Assembly (NCBI GenBank): GCA_963805795.1 | Contig: CAWDVG010000001.1 | Coordinates: forward strand, 186,001 to 250,000 | DNA from: CAWARU01 sp963805795 | GTDB lineage: Bacteria; Pseudomonadota; Gammaproteobacteria; UBA6186; Azoamicaceae | Length of the DNA: 64,000 nucleotides | Direction: 5' to 3' | Shown here: positions 1-8,868 of the stretch, in pieces | Numbering within the stretch: the stretch's first letter is position 1 | Layout of the letters: each line of letters opens with the position of its first letter | Position numbers and translations under genes: made by a program | Notes under the pieces: generated by a model | What the model was told of the DNA's origin: nothing | Databases searched by the model: none | What the model saw: only the letters and a program-made list of their open reading frames with translations

Positions 1-1362
1 TGATGCATCCATCATATCAATGGCTGCTAAACTATGTTGTGAAATAACATTCATTATCTCTAAAGCTTCATTAATCGTTTCCAGGCTTATCGGAACCTCC
101 CAGGGTTTTGCATGTGCATATTTTATGGCATGAAGTATCCCAGCGATTCTTGCGGCTGCACCAGGGGCTTTCCCTGCCCAGTCTGTAAAGTATTCCATAT
201 CCTGGCTAGGTAGCATCCTAGATTCAATATTTATAGCAAACTCATGTAACCGAGCTCTTGCTTCATAACTTAGCTGTAGGACATAAAATTGTTTATTACC
301 GCTTTTAGCTTTTGAGCATTTCCAAGCTAGCATGGCTCTTACACCGTCTTCATATGCTGCAATAATGTGTTCGGGAACACATGTAGTCTGGAGAGTTCTA
401 TAGCCCAACGGAGAAGTTGGTAGTAAATATAAGAAACGTCCTAATAATCCTCGACCACGAAAACTCGGTTTTGAACCCAAGCTACGCAATACTTCTGGTT
501 GTGGACACAGTACAATGGTCAATAGAGGATTATGAAGGAGAACCGGTGGACGGCTTCCTCAATCCACTCTTTCTGCATCACCGCTATGTGCTTTTAAAAC
601 CAAGTCTAGGTTTGAGATTTTATTAGAATAGCGACCCTGTAGTAATTCAAATATCCCTGCCTCAGAGGACAACCAAGCCATGCATTCTTCTTGTTCGTGA
701 AGCATGCTACCTAATTTCTCAGGAGTTGCATCCGATGTCCACAATTGAGGGACAGTTGGTATTTTTGGCAAATTAGCTTCTAATTCTGCAGCCTGTCTTT
801 CCAAATTTTTGGCGATGGTAGGATCTTTGGCTTTGGCAGCTTGGATTCGATATTCATTTAACCTAGCTTCCATCATTTTTCGCTCGTTAGAGAGACGTTT
901 TATTTCTGGCTCTACTCTCTTAAATTCATCACGCTCCCAATCTAAAAGTGGCTGAGTAGCAGATTTTTGTACTGCACTCTTCCTGTTACCCGGCGGTAGT
1001 GCTACTGCAAGCCATAAATTACAGGGTTCAGAATAATTTGGGTCTACCATAACTCGTAAGCAGCGTGCAGCAGCTGCAGAACAACTGCCAAGAATCATTC
1101 CCATGGGGAGCTCAAATGGTACCTCATGTGATTGTGAGAGAGCTCTAGCATATTCCCAAGCCCAGCCAGTTAATTTTGCTGGACTAATGGCTGGAAGATT
1201 TAGTTTGTCTAAGGGGATTAATTTAGGCCATTCTTCTATAGATACATCATAAGAACCCCCATTTTTTCCGTTTTTTATCAATTGATTTTTTATGGAATTT
1301 TCAATAGTGGATTGGACGGCATCAAGTCCATGAATTTTTGCAATATCATTAAAGTCTTTCAT
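1..1362 (-). pseudogene. DUF3987 primase/helicase-like protein, in-frame stop, partial
   Basis: The protein matches the DUF3987 family found beside Toprim primases in phage-like elements. The first 267 residues run from the ATG at 1362 to a TGA at 559-561. The same frame then stays open to the window edge and continues with typical family sequence: a segment reading RPPVLLHNPLLTI after the stop, and near the edge a helical stretch ending SLAAIDMMDAS. The stop sits where family logic expects an arginine after VD, so a CGA-to-TGA transition is the simplest explanation. A P-loop-like segment (LPPGNRKSAVQKS) lies near residue 125. The start overlaps the upstream Toprim gene by 14 nt, so the two are translationally coupled. 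The gene is truncated by the window at its 3' end. Confidence 0.8.
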
Positions 1363-2188
1363 TTTGTACCCCTGATGTAGGTATGGCCACTATTCCTTTA
1401 ACAGCATTTGCAGCTTCGATTGCCTTTGTTAATCCAGGATTGCCAACCGTTTCATAGTCGTTGTCTGCACATAAGACCAAACAGAAATTTGGAAAAATAG
1501 AGCGCATCTTTTTGGCTACATGGAGCAAGTTTCCAGCGGAGAATGTTATTGCAACTGGGTAACCTGTTGCTTCATAAATCGTTGCACCAGTGGCATAGCC
1601 TTCTGCAATGCAAAGAATAGATGGGTTATTGTTTAGGTTCCCAATGCTGTGGTAACAACCCTTAACTTGGCCTCCTTTCAGGAAACGTTTTGTTCCATTG
1701 GGAGAAATAAACTGCAGGGAGTGGAGTTCACCTCCAATTCTCAGTGGTATTATTAGTGTGTCCCTAGTTGTTTGCTTAAGACCATAGGCTTTGATCCCTT
1801 TAGCTTTCAGGTATTGATGATTTGATGAAGCCTTCCTTGCTTGTTTCCAAATGTTTTTGGCTACCTTTTTAGCATGAGAGCGACTTTTTTCCGTAAATTG
1901 CTTCATATTTGTTTGATTTGGTAGGTAATTCGAGCTTCTATATTGGCTGGGGGAGCTATTTTGTTTGACGCGTCCAACAATATAAAGGTCAGAAGAAAAA
2001 TCCCCTATTACCCATCCGGATAGATCTGGGAAAATCTTGCAATAACCAGCAGTATTACGTTGTGATTTGTTGACCCCCGGCATTCGATAGAATATGCCTG
2101 GTTGAATGTGGCACGGAGGGATCATTCCGCAAGAAAGAATGGCTTCTCGAAATTGATCGATTTCGTTGTTACTCATAGACACCCCCAA
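1349..2188 (-). CDS. Toprim-domain primase of an integrative element
   Basis: A 279-residue protein resembling P4/phage-type primases. The Toprim fold is visible in the second half: the conserved glutamate motif in CIAEGYATGATIYEA (about residue 195) and the acidic motif LCADNDYE (about residue 240). The N-terminal part has the short GWVIGDFSS pattern that precedes the Toprim region in this family. It would synthesise RNA primers for element replication, together with the DUF3987 protein encoded directly downstream (14-nt overlap). The upstream 65-aa gene overlaps its start by 20 nt, giving a tight leftward operon. No zinc-finger cysteines are obvious. Family assignment is good; the actual activity is inferred. 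Confidence 0.82.
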   Translation of the reverse strand: MGVSMSNNEIDQFREAILSCGMIPPCHIQPGIFYRMPGVNKSQRNTAGYCKIFPDLSGWVIGDFSSDLYIVGRVKQNSSPSQYRSSNYLPNQTNMKQFTEKSRSHAKKVAKNIWKQARKASSNHQYLKAKGIKAYGLKQTTRDTLIIPLRIGGELHSLQFISPNGTKRFLKGGQVKGCYHSIGNLNNNPSILCIAEGYATGATIYEATGYPVAITFSAGNLLHVAKKMRSIFPNFCLVLCADNDYETVGNPGLTKAIEAANAVKGIVAIPTSGVQNERL

Positions 2189-2366
2189 TATTTTTATACT
2201 TTAGAATCCCATCCCATAGATTGGTTAATAGAGGTCCTGACGAAGCACATCCAACGAATAAACTTAATTGTTCTCTTTCTGATATTGTGATATCCTTTAA
2301 CCTCAACTCTTGAATATCTTTAGCCGCATGGTGACCGCCTGCGGCTAACTCTTTTGTCTTTTGCAT
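2169..2366 (-). CDS. Small protein of the replication module, unknown function
   Basis: A 65-residue protein starting MQKTKELAAGGHHA. I do not recognise the family. It is supported as a gene by a very strong ribosome-binding site (AGGAGGG, seven bases before the ATG) and by coupling to the primase: its 3' end overlaps the primase start by 20 nt. It has no signal peptide or membrane segment. Small genes at this position are common between the excisionase-like gene and the primase of such elements, so a role in replication control is a guess only. Confidence 0.6.
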   Translation of the reverse strand: MQKTKELAAGGHHAAKDIQELRLKDITISEREQLSLFVGCASSGPLLTNLWDGILKYKNIGGVYE

Positions 2367-2399
2367 TTATATCCCTCCTTTTGATTAGGTTTAGAAAAA

Positions 2400-2609
2400 T
2401 TAATTTGTGGCACTGGAGCTCCCCTGCAAACCGAAGCCTTCGAACCAAGCATCGGTTGTTTCGATGGGGTAGAGAATTCGCCCACCGTTTATTTTGATGA
2501 AAGATGGTCCAGTGCCTTTCCATCGTTCGCGTTGGAACCATTGACGTGAGTACCCATAGCGGTGCGATGCTTCTGTTTCATTTAGATAAATTTTTGAACT
2601 TTGATTCAC
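2400..2609 (-). CDS. AlpA/excisionase-like small DNA-binding protein
   Basis: A 69-residue protein with a winged-helix pattern of the AlpA/excisionase (MerR-like) type: an N-terminal helix-turn-helix (TEASHRYGYSRQWFQRERW, about residues 12-30) followed by a strand segment (FIKINGGRILYPIETTDAWF). Such proteins activate or direct excision of integrative elements and often sit upstream of the primase genes, as here. The start is GTG at 2609, preceded by AAGGAG with good spacing. A 33-nt gap separates it from the downstream 65-aa gene. The assignment rests on pattern and context rather than on a signature residue. Confidence 0.65.
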   Translation of the reverse strand: MNQSSKIYLNETEASHRYGYSRQWFQRERWKGTGPSFIKINGGRILYPIETTDAWFEGFGLQGSSSATN

Positions 2610-2827
2610 AATTAGCTCCTTACATTGAATTCAGTTGATTTCGAAGCCCAATATAGTGGGGTAATCAATATTTGGAGTTATGGCAAAACATACTTTTTTA
2701 GGGTGGTTTTGACAGAATTAGTATTTATGTATTGGTGGATCCTCACGCCCTTTCTTGCAATTTCACATAATTGAACTATGATCAAAGTATAGTCTTTACG
2801 TCAATTGAGGTTAATCGGAGAATATCA

Positions 2828-3280
2828 ATGAATGATTTGACACAAACAAAATTTACTGAGCTACCTTGCAAAGAGTTAATGGGTTTAAGGGTGAACATTT
2901 CTTCACCTGATAGGGGGTCAATAATCTTTACTCATGCTCAACAATTTAAACCTGTCATCGAAGATCTGCTCTCTAAAAAAGGTTTTAAAAAGCTATTTTC
3001 TCATTTTGATAATAATCCTATTTATAAACTCAAAAATTTAGATAGAGATCCTCCTATTTGTATTATGTTTACCTTTGAAAATAGAGATTATATTCAGTGG
3101 ACAATAGGAGAGTATGATTATAATTTTCTCAAGAGTTACTGGGTTAAGAATCACATAAAGAAGCCAATAGCTAAAGGAGAATTTGATTTGAAGGCAATAA
3201 ATAAATGTAGCGAACCTCTTCTTGTGATTTTAGACAATATGCTCGGTAAAGCTGTAGAGTTTTTGAAAGAAGAGAAATAA
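2828..3280 (+). CDS. Hypothetical cargo protein
   Basis: A 150-residue soluble protein rich in Lys, Phe and Ile, read divergently from the element replication genes. I do not recognise the family. The ATG at 2828 is chosen because CGGAG lies just upstream; an in-frame TTG at 2771 would add 19 residues but has no comparable site. The protein has no signal peptide, membrane segment or repeats. It ends 71 nt before the convergent DUF4238 gene. Its position in the variable part of an integrative element makes it cargo, possibly defence-related, but nothing in the sequence shows that. Confidence 0.55.
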   Translation: MNDLTQTKFTELPCKELMGLRVNISSPDRGSIIFTHAQQFKPVIEDLLSKKGFKKLFSHFDNNPIYKLKNLDRDPPICIMFTFENRDYIQWTIGEYDYNFLKSYWVKNHIKKPIAKGEFDLKAINKCSEPLLVILDNMLGKAVEFLKEEK

Positions 3281-3351
3281 AATCTTGAATCGCTTAATTT
3301 TTTATATGTTGCTAAATATTTTTTGCGGGCGTGAAGTGTTTCTCGAAAATA

Positions 3352-4326
3352 TTATTTTTTCCATTTTTGTTTTAACTTTCTTTTTCCAAATATTTGTTTG
3401 AAGATAACCATTGGGCCATTTGGAGTTTGAATAACTTCAGATTGTAAAATGGGGGATATATCTGCATGCTTTCTAATTATTTCATTTTGAATATTATTTT
3501 TTGAAAATATAGTCTCATATGCAAATTTACAGATTTGTAAATTCATTTGGTTTATACAATTTACTTCTGATAATTCTTTATGGAAAAATCCGTGCTCTTC
3601 CCAATGTTTACGTAGATTTGTATGTCCATAAATCATTGCGGTTGGACTTATTGGAAATAACAAAATTGCCGGCCCCCTATCACTTAAGGCGTAAGGTCTC
3701 ATTTCATTTTCTGGAACAGAAGGATCAAACCAAATGACTGGGTTATCACTTGTTAGAAAGGGTATATCTGTTTTGTTATGTGCAACACAAAACCCCATAA
3801 TATCAAATACTCGTCCAGCTGTTTCGATAGCGCTTGGTAATGCATGAATTGATTTATGGGGATCAATAAGAATATCTATATCATTGAAATTAATTGACTC
3901 AATACTTTTAGGTTTTGGAAGTAACTTTCCAGTTAGTTCCATATATTTGAATTGAGATCTTACCGATTCGGCTAGCATTTTTTCAATAGAATCTCTATAT
4001 CTTGGTATGCGAGCAAATTGCAGACCCATAAATTGAAAAAGCATTTTCATATCATTTGTATTTATTTTCTCAAAATTTGTAAGTTTATTTACAATGAATG
4101 ACCACTTGGTTTCGATTTCTGAAAATAGATCTTCTAGTTTATTATTCTCTTTACTACCATCAGCTTTTGGTTGAGAATAATAATATTTATGATAGGCGAT
4201 GCTTGACGGTGATTGAAAAATGAGTTTGTCTGGTTTGTCTTTTCTATAGACATATATCTTACCCTCTTTACTACAGAAGGGCATTAAGTAAGTTTGTGGT
4301 ATGAAGTGGTGTTTTTTCTTGTTCAA
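3352..4326 (-). CDS. DUF4238 family protein
   Basis: A 324-residue protein that starts with the DUF4238 hallmark KKHHFIPQTYLMPFC, where the HHF.PQ.YL pattern is diagnostic. It is followed by the family's acidic and aromatic segments, including LTSDNPVIWFDP near residue 200 and a LFPISPTAMIYG stretch. The biochemical function of the family is unknown; members are frequent in mobile and defence-rich regions. No ribosome-binding site is obvious upstream of the ATG. The gene stands alone on the minus strand between two hypothetical genes. The family call is firm; any role in element defence is only suggested by location. Confidence 0.8.
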   Translation of the reverse strand: MNKKKHHFIPQTYLMPFCSKEGKIYVYRKDKPDKLIFQSPSSIAYHKYYYSQPKADGSKENNKLEDLFSEIETKWSFIVNKLTNFEKINTNDMKMLFQFMGLQFARIPRYRDSIEKMLAESVRSQFKYMELTGKLLPKPKSIESINFNDIDILIDPHKSIHALPSAIETAGRVFDIMGFCVAHNKTDIPFLTSDNPVIWFDPSVPENEMRPYALSDRGPAILLFPISPTAMIYGHTNLRKHWEEHGFFHKELSEVNCINQMNLQICKFAYETIFSKNNIQNEIIRKHADISPILQSEVIQTPNGPMVIFKQIFGKRKLKQKWKK

Positions 4327-4517
4327 GATAAAAATTTCGATCCTTGTTTTAAAGATGGTTGTAAAAGGGGCACTTCTTCCCCATCTTGAACCAGTTAATA
4401 ATGCTTCTACGCTTTAGATACTGTAGCATAAATTTCAGTGTATGCAACTTGTTCTTTATTGTTTTTTTGTAAGTATTTCAAATGGTTCTAAATATTGTGT
4501 TTAAAAAATAATCTCTT

Positions 4518-4940
4518 CTAGATTTTTTGTTGGAATATTAATTCTCCAATTTTGGTATCTAAAAATTTTCGGGATTCTATCACGTTACTTTTGATTTTTT
4601 TCGCGAGAGCTATGGCGTCTGGTCTGCTCATCTCATCAAAAAACAAGCTTGTAATATTTAAAGCGATATCTGCCACTAATGTGTTGGTAATTTGATTTAT
4701 TCCAAAAACATAAAACAATTGTTCACATATTTTTTTCATCATAAATTCTCGAATTTGATAATTATGAGTTTTGCCTGAATTATATATATTACCTTGGCTT
4801 GCTCTTAATCTATTAATTAGATAAATGAACAAATGTTTTTCAACCTCAAGCTTAAAACTCTGGCTCATTAAATTCAATTCAGTATTTAACTCATGAACCA
4901 ATACCTTATGACTTTTCGGATTAACTATAGAGCATGTCAA
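4518..4940 (-). CDS. Hypothetical protein beside the IS30 insertion
   Basis: A 140-residue, mostly helical protein that I do not recognise. The start is uncertain: the first listed codon at 4940 is TTG, the first internal ATG is at 4868, and the frame is open upstream to a TAG at 5010-5012, only four bases from the left inverted repeat of the IS30 element. No clear ribosome-binding site is visible at any of these. It may be a complete small gene whose promoter was displaced by the insertion, or the 3' part of a longer one. It has no signal peptide or membrane segment. Confidence 0.4.
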   Translation of the reverse strand: MTCSIVNPKSHKVLVHELNTELNLMSQSFKLEVEKHLFIYLINRLRASQGNIYNSGKTHNYQIREFMMKKICEQLFYVFGINQITNTLVADIALNITSLFFDEMSRPDAIALAKKIKSNVIESRKFLDTKIGELIFQQKI

Positions 4941-5016
4941 GCCGTCAGTTAAACATATGGAGATTGCATTTGCAGTGATAAATTCAAGTGAACAATCCTT
5001 TCTTGAGTTCTAATTT

Positions 5017-6067
5017 GTAGTGCGACAACTTATTGCTGTATATTCATAATCTTAGCAAATTTTGAACTATCAGCAAAGGAGAGCTGTCGCATGCGTAATT
5101 ATACACGTTTAAATATGAAAGATCGATGCCTGATCACGACCTTCTTATCCATGGGGACTAAGGTTAGCACGATTGCACAAAGATCGGGTCGACATCGTTC
5201 CACTATCTATAGAGAATTAAAAAGGAACACTAAAAGAGGGAAGCGTTACATGCCGGGGGTCGCCAATGAATTAGCCAAAAAGCGTCATCCTCATCCACCT
5301 AATAAAATTAATACCATCCCTGCCCTTAATAAATTCATTTTTGATAGCCTTGAAAAAGGATGGAGTCCAGAGCAAATTTCACGGCGTATGCGTAAAGAAA
5401 AAAAAGATTTTCATGTCTGTTCAGAGAGTATCTATCGATATATCTACAAAAATAAAAAGAGTAACCTTTTCCAACTCCTCCCTAGAAAAAATCCTTATCG
5501 CCGTTTCCGAAAATCTCGAAAAGTTCGTAATAAAGCCCAATTATTATCGAGAAATATTGTTCATCGATCAGAAGAGGCTAATTCACGCAATATTTTAGGG
5601 CATTGGGAAGGTGATACCATTCATTTTCCACTGGGGCAGAAATCCTGCGTTACAACTTTAGTTGAAAGAAAAAGTCGTTTTGTCTGTTTGCGAAAAAACG
5701 AAAATAAAACTGCTCCAACCGTTATTGGGAAGATTTTAAATGTTATTAAATCTTCACCTGCAAAAATATGGGATTCATTAACCTTCGATCAAGGTCCAGA
5801 ATTTATGGAATATCCTCAACTAGAACGCAAAACGAAATGTAAAATTTATTTTTGCAATCCCCGTGCTCCTTGGCAACGAGGAAGCAATGAGAACACGAAT
5901 GGGCGTCTGAGGCGCTATTTGCCCAAAAATCATCCTATAGACGAGACAAGCCAAGAAGATTTAGATAGAATATCAGCATTGGTTAATAATACCCCAAGAA
6001 AGTGCCTGGGGTATCAAACACCTAGAGAAATGCTTATACAGTATTGGAAGACTTTTTGTCGCACTGC
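5017..6067 (+). mobile_element. IS30-family insertion sequence
   Basis: The element is bounded by imperfect 12-bp terminal inverted repeats: GTAGTGCGACAA at 5017-5028, and at 6056-6067 the complement of GCAGTGCGACAA, with one mismatch. It contains a single IS30-type transposase. A target duplication cannot be read with confidence; a 2-bp duplication would fit the reading frame of the gene it interrupts at 6068-6393. The copy looks intact. Note that the transposase stop codon lies about 5 nt outside the right repeat. Confidence 0.85.
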
Positions 6068-6074
6068 TCTATAG
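5091..6074 (+). CDS. IS30-family transposase
   Basis: A 327-residue DDE transposase. The N-terminal helix-turn-helix (about residues 15-45) contains STIAQRSGRHRSTIYRELKR, typical of IS30. The catalytic core carries the three acidic residues in context: Asp in GHWEGDT (about 175), Asp in LTFDQGPEF (about 235) and Glu in RGSNENTNGRLR (about 270). Length is normal for the family. The site AAAGGAGAGC lies before the ATG. The stop codon TAG at 6072-6074 is just beyond the right inverted repeat, so the last two residues and the stop come from flanking DNA. The protein excises and inserts the element. Confidence 0.92.
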   Translation: MRNYTRLNMKDRCLITTFLSMGTKVSTIAQRSGRHRSTIYRELKRNTKRGKRYMPGVANELAKKRHPHPPNKINTIPALNKFIFDSLEKGWSPEQISRRMRKEKKDFHVCSESIYRYIYKNKKSNLFQLLPRKNPYRRFRKSRKVRNKAQLLSRNIVHRSEEANSRNILGHWEGDTIHFPLGQKSCVTTLVERKSRFVCLRKNENKTAPTVIGKILNVIKSSPAKIWDSLTFDQGPEFMEYPQLERKTKCKIYFCNPRAPWQRGSNENTNGRLRRYLPKNHPIDETSQEDLDRISALVNNTPRKCLGYQTPREMLIQYWKTFCRTAL

Positions 6075-6393
6075 AATGCACATTTAGTAAGTCTAAGAGG
6101 ATATTGTTTTTGTTCACAATTTCCGAAATCATTTTTTTATTGTTCAATCTCTTTTTTGCCTCAGCAAAATTGGGTTCTTTATTTAGCCATATAGAAAATT
6201 TGTGTTGCTTTAGATGGCTAATTTTTTCATTAGATTCCAAGAATGATTGCTTTGATATTTGCTTAGTATCGGAAGGTATTGATTCAATTAAACCATGTTC
6301 TTTCATTTTTTCCATATAATCTTCTGCATCCATGAGTCGTTCTTTAAGAAGATTTTCAGCATTTTGTATTAAATTCGGTGCAAATTTGTCCAT
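6034..6393 (-). CDS. Small hypothetical protein, 3' end interrupted by IS30
   Basis: A helical, charged protein of 119 residues as it stands, starting MDKFAPNLIQNAENLLKERL. About the first 108 residues lie outside the IS; the last part (QCDKKSSNTV) is read from IS sequence. If the IS is removed with a 2-bp target duplication, the frame would continue for about eight residues (LELKKGLFT) to a stop, so the native protein was probably about the same size. It begins 11 nt after the YhcG-type nuclease gene and looks co-transcribed with it. The family is not recognised; a role linked to the nuclease is possible but unproved. Confidence 0.5.
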   Translation of the reverse strand: MDKFAPNLIQNAENLLKERLMDAEDYMEKMKEHGLIESIPSDTKQISKQSFLESNEKISHLKQHKFSIWLNKEPNFAEAKKRLNNKKMISEIVNKNNILLDLLNVHSIEQCDKKSSNTV

Positions 6394-6404
6394 GGTTATC
6401 TCGA

Positions 6405-7469
6405 CTATTGTTTGTTGATGCTATCATTGAGTTCGGCCTCGATCTCCTCAATGGTTGGCAGGCTAGATTTCAACTTCTTAGGCAGTGCTTTAGATAACGT
6501 ATATTCACAAATGCCGATAGGTGCCTTAATATTTCGTAGTGCGTACTCGGCTACAATTTTGTTTTTTTTCTTGCATAGTAATATTCCAATTGTCTGATTA
6601 TCATTCTCTTTTCTTAATTGATCATCGACTGCCGCAAGATAAAAACCTAATTGACCTGTGTGTTCCGGTTTGAATTTATTTGCCTTGAGCTCGATTACGA
6701 CGAAGCTCCTCAATTCTAGGTGGTAAAAAAGTAGATCGATAAAAAATTCCTGGTCATCGAATGTCAGGGGGACTTGTGAGCCGACAAAAGCAAAACCTTG
6801 GCCCAATTCTAAAAGAAAATCTCTAATATGGGTGATCAGTGCATCCTCTATCGCTCGTTCATGTGCCTCCCCCTGGATGGTTAAGAAATCGAATTTGTAT
6901 GGATCTTTTAAGAGTTGGTGAGCCAAATCTGATTGAGGTGCAGGCAAATGCTCATGAAAGTTAGAAATCTTACGACCTGATATGCCTTGGCGTTCATAAA
7001 GTCCAGTTTCAATTTGCATTTCTAAAATAGGGCGGGACCAACCATGCTCTAAAGTCTTCTGAATATACCAGAGGCGTGTATCTGCATCTTTTATTTTATG
7101 AAGTAAAACAACAATATGACCCCAGGGCAATTGGTGCACAGGTTGTGCACCAATTTCACAGTCAGGGTAAGTTAGTGCGAAAAGACGCATCCTTTTTAGG
7201 TTTGAAACAGACAAACCTTGCATTTCAGGGAACTCTTTGCGCATGTCATGGGAAAATTGTTCAATGAGTTTTTCACCCCATTTAAATGATTTTTGTTTTT
7301 CAACTAAATCTTTGCCTGTCTGCCAATAAAATAAGATCATTTCGCGATTGTTGGCCAACGCTGCACGTATTTGAGCGTTCTTAAGACGATTCTTCATATC
7401 AGCAAGGAATGCTATATAGTTCTTATCTAGACTAAGTACTATTTCTTGTTTCTTAAGCTGTTTGTTCAT
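6405..7469 (-). CDS. yhcG: YhcG-type PDDEXK nuclease (DUF1016)
   Basis: A 354-residue protein of the DUF1016/YhcG family. The N-terminal helical domain (about residues 10-150) contains the conserved IFYWQTGK-like and GLSVSNLKRMR segments. The C-terminal PDDEXK nuclease fold has the core FIDLLFYHLELRSFVVIELK (about residues 225-245), giving the Asp and the ELK catalytic residues. Members are common next to integrases on islands and are thought to act on DNA branch structures or in defence; the exact role is not settled. The start overlaps the integrase end by 17 nt, so both form one leftward operon with the small gene downstream. The protein is full length. Confidence 0.88.
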   Translation of the reverse strand: MNKQLKKQEIVLSLDKNYIAFLADMKNRLKNAQIRAALANNREMILFYWQTGKDLVEKQKSFKWGEKLIEQFSHDMRKEFPEMQGLSVSNLKRMRLFALTYPDCEIGAQPVHQLPWGHIVVLLHKIKDADTRLWYIQKTLEHGWSRPILEMQIETGLYERQGISGRKISNFHEHLPAPQSDLAHQLLKDPYKFDFLTIQGEAHERAIEDALITHIRDFLLELGQGFAFVGSQVPLTFDDQEFFIDLLFYHLELRSFVVIELKANKFKPEHTGQLGFYLAAVDDQLRKENDNQTIGILLCKKKNKIVAEYALRNIKAPIGICEYTLSKALPKKLKSSLPTIEEIEAELNDSINKQ

Positions 7470-8709
7470 TTGATACTCCTTGTGCTAAATGATTAATATT
7501 TACAACTTCAGCTTGATTCTTTATCCCCATATTCTTCAAAAGGCAATCAGTTATTTGTTGCATAGGTTTTCTGAGGCGTTCGACTCCTATGACGATATAG
7601 CCGGCGGTTACATCATGAGTCATTTTATGGTTGAGCAATCGTTTAAGAGCGTAGGCTGGGATATCAAGGGACTCAGCAATTGTAATAAACGTCCTTCGCA
7701 GATCATGGACTGTAAATTCAATGCCAGAGCTTTCGATAACGCTGGCAATTTGTTTACGCGGTTCAATGATATAACCTGCTGAGCCAGATCCCGGGAACAC
7801 ATAGGGGGACATAGTATTTTCATTTCGTTTCAATAAGAGATCATAAAGATAATCGGAGAGGGGGAGGGTATGAGACTCTCTGTTTTTAGTATCAATAATG
7901 GTAAGGGTTTTGGCTTTTAGATCCACTTGTCGCCATTCCAACTGAGCAGCTTCTTGTCTGCGTAAACCAGTGAAGAGAATAAGACATAGATAGTCCCTCA
8001 AAGTCGCATTATTAAGCTTTTGAATGCCGTTATGCCAAGCTGCCAGTTCGTGAGCCTTAATGTAGGTTTGTCGGCGTTCTACTCGATACCAGGCTCGTGT
8101 TTGCGACAGACGTTTAGTAGGGTTTTCTGTAATAAGTGATCTGCCCTCAGAGTCTTCATATTGTCCAGCAGCGAAATTAAAAAGAGCACGTAGTATCCGC
8201 ATGGCTAAATTTGCGTATGCCTCACCATGGGCTAGGCCAAGTTTTTCATGATGTTTGGCAACCTTATCTTTGGTGATTGAAATGAGGGATTGATCCTGCC
8301 AATTTTCAAAGGCAATTTTTAGGACGCGTTTGTAATCGTAAATGGTTTTTGGTTTTAAGGCCTTGCGGGCTTGTAGATAATCTTCCAGAACTTCTTTTAA
8401 GGTAACCGATCGCATTTTTTCAGCGCGTCTTTCTGCCAGGGGGTCAATTTTTTGAGCAATCTGACCTAATAATACATGTGCTTGTTGACGAGCGATTTCG
8501 ACGGTGATTTCAGGGTAGCGTCCAATCGTTATGCGGCGTAATTTGCCTTTGATGAGTTTTTCTATGAAAAAGGCTTTTGTACCACCTGAGGTGACTCTAA
8601 CTCCAAATCCCTTCAATTTATCGTCATAATATCGTTTTTGAGCCGACTGGCCCTCAGAGACTTTGACTGGAATAATAAGTTTTTCAACTGATATCTTTGT
8701 GATATTCAT
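7453..8709 (-). CDS. Tyrosine recombinase (P4-type integrase)
   Basis: A 418-residue integrase. The N-terminal arm-binding domain (DUF4102 type) is seen in YYDDKLKGFGVRVTSGGTKAF and ITIGRYPEITVEIAR, followed by a SAM-like core-binding domain (about 100-200). The catalytic domain carries Arg in FTGLRRQEAAQLEW (about 245), His and Arg in FTVHDLRRTFI (about 335), His in LLNHKMTHDV and Tyr in AGYIVIG. It inserts and excises the element at the tRNA-Thr(CGT) 3' end located 160 bp upstream of the gene. It overlaps the downstream nuclease gene. All key residues are present, so it is probably active. Confidence 0.92.
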   Translation of the reverse strand: MNITKISVEKLIIPVKVSEGQSAQKRYYDDKLKGFGVRVTSGGTKAFFIEKLIKGKLRRITIGRYPEITVEIARQQAHVLLGQIAQKIDPLAERRAEKMRSVTLKEVLEDYLQARKALKPKTIYDYKRVLKIAFENWQDQSLISITKDKVAKHHEKLGLAHGEAYANLAMRILRALFNFAAGQYEDSEGRSLITENPTKRLSQTRAWYRVERRQTYIKAHELAAWHNGIQKLNNATLRDYLCLILFTGLRRQEAAQLEWRQVDLKAKTLTIIDTKNRESHTLPLSDYLYDLLLKRNENTMSPYVFPGSGSAGYIIEPRKQIASVIESSGIEFTVHDLRRTFITIAESLDIPAYALKRLLNHKMTHDVTAGYIVIGVERLRKPMQQITDCLLKNMGIKNQAEVVNINHLAQGVSNEQTA

Positions 8710-8868
8710 CTACTTTCCATGTTTTCAGTGTGTCGTATATGTGTCGAAAGAATGGTTCAAAATCATTCAAAAAAACTCTGACGCATTCAAAGCGATAATG
8801 CCATAATTAAAAGTGATTTTCAAACATTTTCTTAAATATTAAAAATAATTAAAAAAAGGATATTTATA

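Noticed and set aside
559..561. TGA in the DUF3987 gene read as selenocysteine or stop reassignment
   Set aside because: The residue expected is arginine, many genes in the window end with TGA, and no selenocysteine context is visible; a point mutation is simpler.
4518..6393. The frames on both sides of the IS30 copy as one gene split by the insertion
   Set aside because: Joining the flanks with a 0-, 2- or 3-bp target duplication gives a stop within about nine codons, so the upstream small gene ends near the insertion and the 4518-4940 frame is separate.
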